A DNA stretch of 56,105 bases from contig FR880817.1 in assembly GCA_000434615.1 (NCBI GenBank), forward strand, positions 76,885 to 132,989, read 5' to 3'. The stretch's first letter is position 1, and each line of letters opens with the position of its first letter. This document shows, one piece after another, positions 40,558 through 47,710 of the stretch. Below the pieces are notes generated by a model. That model ran no database searches, had not been told where the DNA came from, and was given only the letters and a program-made list of their open reading frames with translations. The DNA comes from Clostridium sp. CAG:510 (GTDB lineage: Bacteria > Bacillota > Clostridia > Lachnospirales > Lachnospiraceae). The position numbers and the translations under genes are program-made.

Positions 40558-40878
40558 ATGAAGAATTTTTTGAAAATTATGCTATGTATTATAGGTTCGC
40601 TTCTTGCAGTGATTGTAGTATTTGGGTTTTGCATTTCATGTACGGTAAATTACAAGAAGACAATTTGCGATACATCTGTTTCGCAGGATGGAAAATATGA
40701 ATTGACACTTCAGGCAGTCGGAGAACCAGATTGGCCTTTTGGTTCAACAATTGACAGATATTGCAGTGGACTATCCATCAAGAGAGGAATTGGATGAAAG
40801 CCGGGTTATACCGAACAATCCTTTGATGTGGATTTGAATGATTGGGGCGAGGTACGATTTGTGTCTTATTGGAAATGA
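40558..40878 (+). pseudogene. Remnant of a small membrane protein gene (internal deletion and frameshift)
   Basis: An ATG at 40558 opens a frame with a membrane helix (KIMLCIIGSLLAVIVVFGFCIS) and a start of a soluble domain (SQDGKYELTLQAVGEPDWPFGS), then diverges and stops at 40797. A later stretch in another frame, KPGYTEQSFDVDLNDWGEVRFVS, ends at 40878 and reads like the tail of the same protein. The middle is missing. This fits a decayed gene; the parent family is not identified. Confidence 0.6.
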
Positions 40879-40910
40879 AAAGTATTATGAAGGAACAGGT
40901 GAAAAATAAA

Positions 40911-40960
40911 AAGAAAGTGGGTAAAGGTTTGTAAGATTTGTGACCTTTACCCACTTTCTT
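40911..40960. terminator. Bidirectional terminator between the array and blaR1
   Basis: AAGAAAGTGGGTAAAGGT (40911-40928) and ACCTTTACCCACTTTCTT (40943-40960) form a perfect 18-bp stem with a 14-nt loop. On the minus strand it directly follows the blaR1 stop. Confidence 0.88.
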
Positions 40961-42756
40961 TATTTCCAGATATTCATGTCTGACAAGATAGACATGGTTA
41001 TTTCAGTTGCTTTGCCTCCGGTAGCATCGCTGTCTGCACCAATGTTGGTAGCAAAAAAGTATGTATTATCTGCGGTTTCTACAAAGCCAACAAACCATCC
41101 GTTCACATCCTGGCCATCCACACGGCCAGTTCCTGTCTTTCCATAGAGTGTTCCGGCATCAGAAGAGGAAAGGAGGATGGCATCTTTTACAGCATTGATG
41201 TTTTCAGGAGAGAACTCAAAGCTGTTGTTATGTAGTTTCGTTAAAAGTTCGACCTGCTCTATTGGAGAAATTTTTAAGGATGATTCCATCCAATAAGTGG
41301 AGAAATCACCATTCATGTTTTCATTTCCATATCCAATTTCCTGAATATAGTTATAGACGGAAGAGCTCCCAAGCTGCTCATCCACTGTCTGGAAGTACCA
41401 GTTAACGGAGGAGTTCATCGCAGACTGTAAGGTCTGATCCGCATTCCATGCTTCAAATGGATAGCTTTCTCCATTCCATGCTATAAATGAGTTTTCTGGT
41501 GTAATGACACCTTCTTCCAAGCCAAACAAGGCATCATATATTTTGTAGGTGGAGTTTGGTGCTACTCGCAGGGTAGCATGCTCCTTGTCATGTATGCTCC
41601 ATGCATCATTTCCCAAATCGTATAAAACAAAGCTGCCTTCGTATTCTCCGAAGTATGTGGAGCGGTCTACATAGGAAACATTCTCAGAAGAGGAGTCCCA
41701 TTGGAAGTAGTTTTCGTCTGCTGCGTATGTAGAAATAAAAGGAGCAAAACCTAACAGGAGAACAGCAGTCAGTACAAATGCCGTCATACCTTTTAGCCTT
41801 TTTGTAAATGTTGGCTTCTCATAAGATGCAATATTGATAATTCTCCGCTTCATCTGCTTCATGTTTCCACCAAGGCCGGCAGCAAACGGAAAAGGAGTAA
41901 GAGAAATCTTTTCAGCAAAGTTAATCAGTGTATTGCCATAATCCTCGTAAGCATCCTCTTCAAGCATCTTTAAAACAGAGGTGTCACAGGCAACCTCTCT
42001 GTCATTACGCATTTCTTTCAGAGCGTACCAAACAAGAGGATTGAACCAATATACCACTCCGGCAAGGTTCATCAAGAAACTTCCAATAGCATCATGGTGC
42101 TTGTAATGCTGTAGTTCATGTAACAGCATATACCGCATATCGGATTCGTTATAATCAGAGATCAGATGAATCGGAAGATAAATACCCGGTTTCAAAAGTC
42201 CAACAATAATCGGAGATCTCAAAAATGCGGTACTGTAGACAGGAATATCTCTGTGAATCCCCATCTCTTCTAAGCAGTGATGATACAGTCTGCGGACTTC
42301 CTTGTTCTGAAGGGGAAGTGCAGATTTCTCCAAGTTGCGTAAACGGAGAGAGGATTTGATTACCAAAATAATCATTGCAAGAATACCTACAATCCATATC
42401 TCTAATAATATGTATCCGGCAATGGATGGAGCTTCGCTATTTACAGAAAGGGTAAAGTCATTCATCCAATTTACATTTCCGGTTGGAGCAGTCCCAATGG
42501 TTTCTCCCATAGCAGTTCCAGTATTGGAAGATGGAGAGCTTCTCAGGCTGCCGAGCCACGAGAAGATTTGAGGAAATCCGATTAAACGGAACGGCATAAA
42601 GGGAACTACCAACAACCCAAGCAGCAGGAACCATAGATTATACTGCATCCGGCTGGAAAGGTTGTTTTTGAATATCCGCTTGGCTATCAAAAGAATTCCG
42701 ATGATACCGCTGATAAATACATTGCATATTAAAAAGCGTATCATAAAATCAGCCAC
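40960..42756 (-). CDS. blaR1: BlaR1-type beta-lactam sensor/transducer (M56 protease plus penicillin-binding sensor)
   Basis: A 598-residue membrane protein. An N-terminal membrane region contains an M56 zinc protease (HELQH at 213-217, EVACD). A further helix (about 325-345) precedes an extracellular class D beta-lactamase-like sensor with S402-T-Y-K, S450-V-N and K540-T-G. All sensor motifs needed for acylation by beta-lactams are present, so it should be functional. Acylation normally activates the protease, which leads to loss of BlaI. blaI lies immediately upstream. There is no beta-lactamase gene in the island. Confidence 0.92.
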   Translation of the reverse strand: MADFMIRFLICNVFISGIIGILLIAKRIFKNNLSSRMQYNLWFLLLGLLVVPFMPFRLIGFPQIFSWLGSLRSSPSSNTGTAMGETIGTAPTGNVNWMNDFTLSVNSEAPSIAGYILLEIWIVGILAMIILVIKSSLRLRNLEKSALPLQNKEVRRLYHHCLEEMGIHRDIPVYSTAFLRSPIIVGLLKPGIYLPIHLISDYNESDMRYMLLHELQHYKHHDAIGSFLMNLAGVVYWFNPLVWYALKEMRNDREVACDTSVLKMLEEDAYEDYGNTLINFAEKISLTPFPFAAGLGGNMKQMKRRIINIASYEKPTFTKRLKGMTAFVLTAVLLLGFAPFISTYAADENYFQWDSSSENVSYVDRSTYFGEYEGSFVLYDLGNDAWSIHDKEHATLRVAPNSTYKIYDALFGLEEGVITPENSFIAWNGESYPFEAWNADQTLQSAMNSSVNWYFQTVDEQLGSSSVYNYIQEIGYGNENMNGDFSTYWMESSLKISPIEQVELLTKLHNNSFEFSPENINAVKDAILLSSSDAGTLYGKTGTGRVDGQDVNGWFVGFVETADNTYFFATNIGADSDATGGKATEITMSILSDMNIWK

Positions 42757-42757
42757 G

Positions 42758-43144
42758 TTAATTGCCTCCTTTTTTTGACCTCTTTGAAAGAAGGGAGCGG
42801 AGAGCGTCTATTTCTGTTTCAGACAGTCTGTCATTTTCTATATAGGCAGACAGCATGGCAGTGATATCCCCGTCATAATATCGTTCCAGAAAAGAATTGC
42901 TTTCCTGGTCGATGTATTCGCTTTCTTTCACGACTGGGGTGTAAACAAACACTCGGCTCTGTTTTTCATAAGTCAGAGCGCCTTTGGTCACAAGGCGTTT
43001 GATTAAAGTCTGTATCGTTTTCGGACTCCAGCTTGTGAACTGTAATAATTTATCTGTTATTTCATTTGTACTGATCGGCGCATGTTTCCATACGATTTTC
43101 ATAACTTCAAATTCAGCTTCAGAAATCTGTGGTAAATCACTCAT
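42758..43144 (-). CDS. blaI: BlaI/MecI-family transcriptional repressor
   Basis: A 128-residue winged-helix repressor: LPQISEAEFEVMKIVWKHAPISTNEITDKL, recognition helix WSPKTIQTLIKRLVTKGAL, and a C-terminal dimer region (AMLSAYIENDRLSETEIDALRSLL) where BlaR1-dependent cleavage happens in homologues. The start at ATG 43144 (MSDLPQ) follows AAGGTGG; a GTG at 43156 is in frame but lies on the ribosome site. blaR1 starts just after its stop. A consensus promoter and operator 3 lie directly upstream, so it should repress itself. Confidence 0.93.
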   Translation of the reverse strand: MSDLPQISEAEFEVMKIVWKHAPISTNEITDKLLQFTSWSPKTIQTLIKRLVTKGALTYEKQSRVFVYTPVVKESEYIDQESNSFLERYYDGDITAMLSAYIENDRLSETEIDALRSLLSKRSKKGGN

Positions 43145-43159
43145 TTCAAATCCCACCTT

Positions 43160-43181
43160 AAATCTTACGGATGTAATAAAT
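43160..43181. promoter_or_regulatory. BlaI/MecI-type operator 3 (autoregulatory)
   Basis: AAATCTTAC, GGAT, GTAATAAAT. It lies just downstream of the blaI -10 box, covering the transcription start. Confidence 0.82.
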
Positions 43182-43183
43182 AA

Positions 43184-43212
43184 ATTATAGACGTTATTTA
43201 TGTGGTTGTCAA
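43184..43212 (-). promoter_or_regulatory. Consensus promoter of blaI-blaR1
   Basis: On the minus strand TTGACA (43212-43207), exactly 17 bp, TATAAT (43189-43184). Both hexamers are perfect consensus, so transcription should be strong when not repressed by operator 3. Confidence 0.9.
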
Positions 43213-43228
43213 TTTCATAAAAAAGATA

Positions 43229-43257
43229 TTGACTTGAAATCTTACTTATGTAACAAT
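43229..43257 (+). promoter_or_regulatory. Divergent BlaI-controlled promoter
   Basis: TTGACT (43229-43234) with a weak -10 (TAACAA/AACAAT at 43251-43257), overlapped by operator 4. The layout mimics the array promoter at 35926, which also begins TTGACTT before its operator. It now reads into a phage terminase remnant. Confidence 0.55.
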
Positions 43258-43258
43258 T
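43237..43258. promoter_or_regulatory. BlaI/MecI-type operator 4
   Basis: AAATCTTAC, TTAT, GTAACAATT. The left arm is identical to operators 1-3. Confidence 0.75.
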
Positions 43259-43259
43259 A

Positions 43260-43281
43260 AAATATTACAAGGGTAAGATTT
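43260..43281. promoter_or_regulatory. BlaI/MecI-type operator 5
   Basis: AAATATTAC, AAGG, GTAAGATTT, the same operator in reverse orientation, centred 23 bp from operator 4. Confidence 0.78.
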
Positions 43282-43288
43282 ACAGTTT

Positions 43289-43945
43289 TTGTTTTTTCAA
43301 CACGTCCGTGGCAGTGGTAGCTTGAAGGATTCAGCTTTGAGGCCCACCGACCGCTTAGTCGGTCTTAAGGTGGTAGAATGGAAGAACCCTTCCCTTGGAG
43401 AATCCATCAATATTGAAAAGGTTCGAAATGCCTATATCAGTGCAAGGGAAAATGCTGCAGAAGAAAGTATCTTTCGACAGCTTCGTCTGAATCAGTGGGT
43501 AAAACAGTCTACCCGTTGGATGCAGATGGATAAATGGGATGCCTGTGCGTTTCCCGTAAATGAGGAGGAACTTATCGGAAGAACCTGCTATGGCGGTTTA
43601 GACCTTTCAAGTACATTGGATATCACGGTATTTGTACTTGTGTTTCCACTGAGAAATGATGAAGAGAAGGAACTTATGAAGCTGACACTTGAGGAGCGAA
43701 TTGCCCACGGTGGACATAAGGTTCTCCGGTGGATGATGGATAATGTGTATGTCAGACAAGACACTGCCGGAAATATCAAAATGGATAAGGAAAAATCTAC
43801 GGAGAAAATCGATGCAGCAGTAGCAACCGTTATGGAACTTGACCGTGCAATTCGTAATCAGGGCAGCGAGGGAAGTGTATATGATGGCAGGGGAATTCTT
43901 GTTTTTTTAAGAAAGAAAACCTCTCTGGCAGATGGAGAGGTTTGA
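43289..43945 (+). pseudogene. Phage terminase large-subunit remnant with internal deletion
   Basis: An open frame of 218 residues without a proper start or ribosome site. From about 43370 it reads like a terminase large subunit (VRNAYISARENAAEESIFRQLRLNQWVKQSTRWM, GGLDLSSTLDITVFVLVFP). It then jumps to the C-terminal part (LTLEERIAHGGHKVLRWMMDNVYVRQD, STEKIDAAVATVMELDRAIRN, GSVYDGRGILVF). The N-terminal ATPase and part of the nuclease region are absent. It is a scar of a lost prophage lying directly behind a BlaI-type promoter. Confidence 0.75.
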
Positions 43946-43961
43946 ATGATCATGGTTTTGT

Positions 43962-44483
43962 TTATGTATCGGAATAAGAACTGCATTTTTCTTCCAGCAT
44001 TTTGAAATTACAGCATCTTGCAGCAAGGGAAGAATCCGGCTTGGCAATGCACTTCTGGTATAATTTCAGGGCTTTGTTTTGCAGAGTGTCCTGAACATTG
44101 TCAATCAGGGCTTTTTCTTTCTGGAGAAGGTAAACATAGTCGGTTTTTTCCTTTTCGTTGCTGAAAGAACGGAAACTTTCTACCTGATTATATTTTAACT
44201 GAGTAAGGCAGTTATCAGGAACCGGAATCATATTATTGATATTCAATACAGCATAAAGATATCCGGTGGATTCATCCTGGAGTTTGTGGAAATCCAGACT
44301 GTTGGACATCTTCTGATGTTTCGGTTTTGCAGAGGAAATAGGGACATAGTAGTGGAAATCTCCGATAGTAAGAAGAATTCCCACATGGAGTTTCAAACGT
44401 TCCCCATACTCCACATATCCGACACGGGAATCAAACTGTGTCAGGTAATTTATGTATTTTTTATCGACAACGTACCAATCCAT
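43962..44483 (-). CDS. toxN: Type III toxin, ToxN/AbiQ-family endoribonuclease
   Basis: A 173-residue protein that matches ToxN/AbiQ in size and motifs: an N-terminal WYVVDKKYINYLTQFDSRVGYV, the core HVGILLTIGDFHYYVPISSAKPKHQKM, then NNMIPVPDNCLTQL and a helical C-terminus. Family members cut RNA at A-rich sites and are held inactive by a repeat-containing RNA antitoxin. Exactly such repeats, a terminator and a promoter lie upstream. ATG 44483 follows AGGAGG; the longer frame from 44528 runs through the terminator. Several type III systems act in phage defence. Confidence 0.88.
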   Translation of the reverse strand: MDWYVVDKKYINYLTQFDSRVGYVEYGERLKLHVGILLTIGDFHYYVPISSAKPKHQKMSNSLDFHKLQDESTGYLYAVLNINNMIPVPDNCLTQLKYNQVESFRSFSNEKEKTDYVYLLQKEKALIDNVQDTLQNKALKLYQKCIAKPDSSLAARCCNFKMLEEKCSSYSDT

Positions 44484-44500
44484 AGAGCCTCCTGAAAAGT

Positions 44501-44529
44501 AAAAAAGTGGGTGGAGTAATCCACCCACT
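44501..44529 (-). terminator. Terminator between the RNA antitoxin and toxN
   Basis: On the minus strand AGTGGGTGG (44529-44521), 6-nt loop, CCACCCACT (44514-44506), then six T. This is the attenuator that in type III systems sets the antitoxin-to-toxin ratio. Confidence 0.9.
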
Positions 44530-44626
44530 GCTGTTAACCGATTGTTTTAATTGGACAATCTAACCGCTTTTAAACGAGCATTTTAATTGGATGCTCTAAC
44601 CGCTGCACAGATATTTCTATCTGTGT
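44507..44626 (-). ncRNA. toxI: Type III RNA antitoxin (ToxI-like), two 36-nt repeats
   Basis: Two 36-nt units (minus strand, 44604-44569 and 44568-44533), each AGCGGTTA, a 21-nt hairpin, and 7 nt ending in AAA or AAC. Hairpin 1 pairs GAGCAT with ATGCTC and hairpin 2 pairs GATTGT with ACAATC, both around CCAATTAAA. The arms differ but stay complementary, so structure is conserved. A 5' hairpin (44625-44606, 8-bp stem, GAAA loop) precedes them and the terminator follows. Ends are estimated from the promoter and terminator. Confidence 0.85.
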
Positions 44627-44630
44627 TTTT

Positions 44631-44659
44631 ATTATATGCAATTTACAGCAAAAAATCAA
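44631..44659 (-). promoter_or_regulatory. Promoter of the type III toxin-antitoxin locus
   Basis: On the minus strand TTGATT (44659-44654), 17 bp, TATAAT (44636-44631). The start is expected near 44624-44626, at the 5' hairpin of the antitoxin RNA. Confidence 0.85.
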
Positions 44660-44755
44660 TGCCTTTAATTGCTAAAATTTTATGAACTTTTTTTACTTTG
44701 CAGTGGTTATATGGTTATATAAGATGTAAGATGTTTTATGATTGGAGAAAACGCT

Positions 44756-44863
44756 ATGAAAGACAGCGAATTGATTCAAAAAGTACATAGCGGAAATAAA
44801 GAGGCAGTCGGTATTATTATTAAACGATATTATGCAGATATTTACACTAAGTTTGGACGATGA
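44756..44863 (+). pseudogene. N-terminal fragment of an ECF-type sigma factor
   Basis: ATG 44756 opens a 35-residue frame, KDSELIQKVHSGNKEAVGIIIKRYYADIY, which is the start of region 2 of extracytoplasmic-function sigma factors, then diverges and stops at 44863. No remaining sigma region 2 or 4 follows. Short but characteristic; the gene was cut by a deletion. Confidence 0.6.
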
Positions 44864-44945
44864 TACACAAAATGAGATGGTATGCGTATGTCCAAATAAA
44901 AATTGGGTATAGTAAGGAAAAAATGATGCCAAAGAGTTCTTGATA

Positions 44946-44973
44946 CCCATATCAAAGGGGATATTGATATGGG
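44946..44973. other. Inverted repeat before the hydrolase gene
   Basis: CCCATATCA (44946-44954) and TGATATGGG (44965-44973) are perfect 9-bp arms 10 bp apart. Could be an operator or hairpin. The rest of 44864-45076 shows no gene that can be supported. Confidence 0.5.
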
Positions 44974-45076
44974 AATGAAAGTATATGAATCGGTGTACCG
45001 TTCCATTATGGAGAAAATCAGTGATGAAAAACATTACATAATAGTGGAAACGAATAGCCGGAGAGGAGATTCAATC

Positions 45077-46217
45077 ATGCGGAAAAAGGGATTACCCAAA
45101 CCGACAGGGGAATATGCAGTCGGAACATTTACATACACAGTCAAAGACGACAGGAAAGAAATTATGCGTCAGGGAGGCATGCGAAGCGTGGCGGCAAGGG
45201 TTTATTATCCGGTGCTTAGGGAAAGCGTAAAGGGACTTACGAAAGCGGTGGCATTATCGGATAATATGCTGAAAGGCTTCAAGGATACTTTTAAGGTGGT
45301 GCCTGACTTTAGAAAGAATCCGGAGTCTAATCTGACAGAATGTTATTTAAATGCAAATAGGATACCAGGAAAAAAGTTCCCGCTGATTATGTTTAATCAT
45401 GCCTATAGTTCGTATAGAGAAGGGAATTGCTGTCTTTGTACAGAACTTGCTTCTAACGGATACGTTGTAATATCGGTGGATCATTCCCATGAGTCTGTGT
45501 GTAGTGAGTTTGATGACGGAACCGTCCTTTTTTTCGACAAAACCATAAAAAAGAAAATGTATGAGGCTATGATTGGTGGAATTATTACAATGATTAAACT
45601 GGTGAGGGCAAAAGGAAGTGATGAAGAACTGGCGCAAAAGTTTGATGAGGCACAGAGAAAGTATTGTAAATTTATGATGGAGAGACTTCCGGAGTGGATA
45701 AAGGATAACGAGGCGGCCCTTGAATACGCAAAGAAAGAATTGTCAGATATGATTGACTTTGCAAAGGGTGTTGGTGTATCCGGACATTCGATGGGGGGGC
45801 GATACCGCATATGCACTTTGTGCGAGAAATGAAGACTTTGTCTGCGGTATTAATCTTGATGGTGCACTGTTCGGGGATTATACAAATGATATACTGAGAA
45901 GGCCGTTTATGCAGGTTAGCTGCAAAAATAATGAAAATGTAGTGAACAGGGTTTATATCCGTCATACTGAGCCGGTTTATAAAGTTTTATTCAGAGATAT
46001 GACACATATCGGATTTGCCGATGTAATAAAGTATATACTGCCAATAAAGTTATTGGTTGGAAAACTTGATGCCGATGTCCTGCATGAGAATCTCTGCAAA
46101 TGTCATCTGGAGTTTTTTGACACATATCTAAAGAAGTTGAAGGACATACCGGAGTTGAAAAGCAGCGATGATGTAAAGATATCTGTATATGAGGCAGATA
46201 TGAGTGAGGAAAAATAA
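45077..46217 (+). pseudogene. Alpha/beta hydrolase gene interrupted by a frameshift in a G7 tract
   Basis: The frame from ATG 45077 (after GGAGAGGAG) encodes an alpha/beta hydrolase like platelet-activating-factor acetylhydrolases: PLIMFNHAYSSYREGNC (oxyanion region), VISVDHSHES, and the nucleophile elbow GHSMGG. At 45792-45798 a run of seven G shifts the frame and the product stops at 45832. Removing one G continues directly into GGDTAYALCARNEDFVCGINLDGALFGDY to 46217, with the Asp and His region. It could be phase variation, decay or a sequencing error. An in-frame ATG at 44969 lies inside a hairpin and is unlikely. Confidence 0.7.
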
Positions 46218-46491
46218 CCGGGAAGTTTGCGGAAACTCAAGAAGGAATATATGGATTGCTTTTTTCAGATACTTATGTATAATGAAAATATCTGAAAGGC
46301 ATGATATATTACCACCAAGACATTGTTCATTGGTATTTACCATTGTTTATGAAAGTGAATTCTGGTAAATAAAGGAGAACAAAGAATTGATTGTAATTTA
46401 AAATGTCCCACATCTGCTTTCCACTGGGAGGGATTTGTTGGGGTACCATTATGCCTTTTAGTATATTAAATACTAGGAGGTTTTTTTATTT
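46218..46491. other. Intergenic stretch before the RNase III gene
   Basis: No coding frame is supported. It contains a small inverted repeat TAGTAT/ATACTA at about 46458-46474 directly before the TAGGAGG ribosome site of the RNase III gene, and AT-rich sequence without a convincing promoter. Confidence 0.4.
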
Positions 46492-47556
46492 ATGGAAACG
46501 AACGATATCATATTTGTTCAAAATCAGATTGGATATGAATTTTCTAATTCTGATTTACTTCAACAGGCATTCATAAGAAGGTCGTATGCAAATGAAAATG
46601 GTGGTCAGGACAATGAAGTACTGGAGTTTATAGGGGATAAGGTCCTTGACTATGTGGTAGTTAAAATTCTCTGCTCCAGATTTGGAAGGATGACCTCAGA
46701 GGCAGAATGGAACGAATATCAATGTCAGTATTCAGAGGGAAAACTGACGGAGATGAAAAAAAATCTTGTACAGAGGTCATACCTTGCGGATAGAATACAA
46801 ATGCTTGATTTAGAGCAGTTTTTAATTATGGGGCAGAGTGACTGCAAGCAGAATGTACAAAATGAAGATTCTGTTCAGGAGGATCTTTTCGAGGCAATTC
46901 TGGGAGCTATTGCCATTGATTCCAACTGGGATATGCAGGCATTGCAGGATGCTGTGGAAATAATGCTTAATCCCGATGAAAGCTTTGAGGGGGATGAGAA
47001 TTATGTGGAACTGATTCAGGAGTGGACACTCCGAGATAGCGGTTCTACTCCTTTGTATTATTTTGAAAAAGGCAGCTATTCATCAACTTGGTATTCCCCC
47101 TTTCAAGGAGTATCACAGACTTATAAATCACTTAATGGTCCTGAAGTAAGGGAATTACAGCAATCAACATATCGCTGTCTTTTAAAAATCAGTAATGACC
47201 TTCCGGCATTCAGAGGCTTTGGAAGAAGCAAGAATCAGGCAAGAAAAAATGTGTGTAAACTGGCATATGAGTATCTGGAAGAACATGGTTATCTGTATAC
47301 TATCCGGGATGAAATTGATGAGCCTGACAAAAATAAGGCAATTAACCAGCTTGAGATATTGGCAAGGCGGGGATATTTTTCGATTCCAACCTATGATTTT
47401 AAGGAAGAATATGATGAAAACGGAAATCCGATATGGTATTGCAGCTGCATGATAGAAGGGGAGAAGAAAATAAATAAAGCAAAGTCTTCCTCAAAGAAAG
47501 ATGCAAAAAAAACAGCAGCGTTTAAGATGCTTACCTATGTTTTGGAAAACTATTAG
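46492..47556 (+). CDS. Accessory RNase III with two dsRNA-binding-like regions
   Basis: A 354-residue protein. The N-terminal RNase III domain (about 1-160) has the signature NEVLEFIGDKVLD with E42, E45 and D49, then E82 (SEGKLTEM), D131 and E134 (DLFEAILGA), so the metal-binding site is intact. Residues about 170-270 read as a dsRNA-binding domain with an insertion (YVELIQEWTL, GRSKNQARKNVCKLAYEYLEE). Residues about 285-354 read as a second one (AINQLEILARRGY, SSSKKDAKKTAAFKMLTYVL). Housekeeping bacterial RNase III is about 225 residues with one such domain. It lies in the accessory island, not with smc or acpP. AGGAGG precedes ATG 46492. Confidence 0.82.
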   Translation: METNDIIFVQNQIGYEFSNSDLLQQAFIRRSYANENGGQDNEVLEFIGDKVLDYVVVKILCSRFGRMTSEAEWNEYQCQYSEGKLTEMKKNLVQRSYLADRIQMLDLEQFLIMGQSDCKQNVQNEDSVQEDLFEAILGAIAIDSNWDMQALQDAVEIMLNPDESFEGDENYVELIQEWTLRDSGSTPLYYFEKGSYSSTWYSPFQGVSQTYKSLNGPEVRELQQSTYRCLLKISNDLPAFRGFGRSKNQARKNVCKLAYEYLEEHGYLYTIRDEIDEPDKNKAINQLEILARRGYFSIPTYDFKEEYDENGNPIWYCSCMIEGEKKINKAKSSSKKDAKKTAAFKMLTYVLENY

Positions 47557-47710
47557 CGGTATATTTTCAATGAAAGAAATTACCTTCATACAACGAATAG
47601 TTCAAAATAGCAAGATTTTACATTTTAACGGTTGCTTTTTCCCTTTCAATCATATAAAATGTCTAAAGATTGACAAAAATGTCATAAAGTACCAATGAGG
47701 AGGGAAAATT

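Noticed and set aside
40960..42756. The BlaR1 sensor domain as a stand-alone class D beta-lactamase
   Set aside because: It is the C-terminal part of one continuous M56-containing membrane protein, as in BlaR1.
44533..44604. Two 36-nt repeats as a minimal CRISPR array
   Set aside because: There are no spacers between the units and no cas genes. The stems covary, and the units sit between a promoter and a terminator before a ToxN-like gene.
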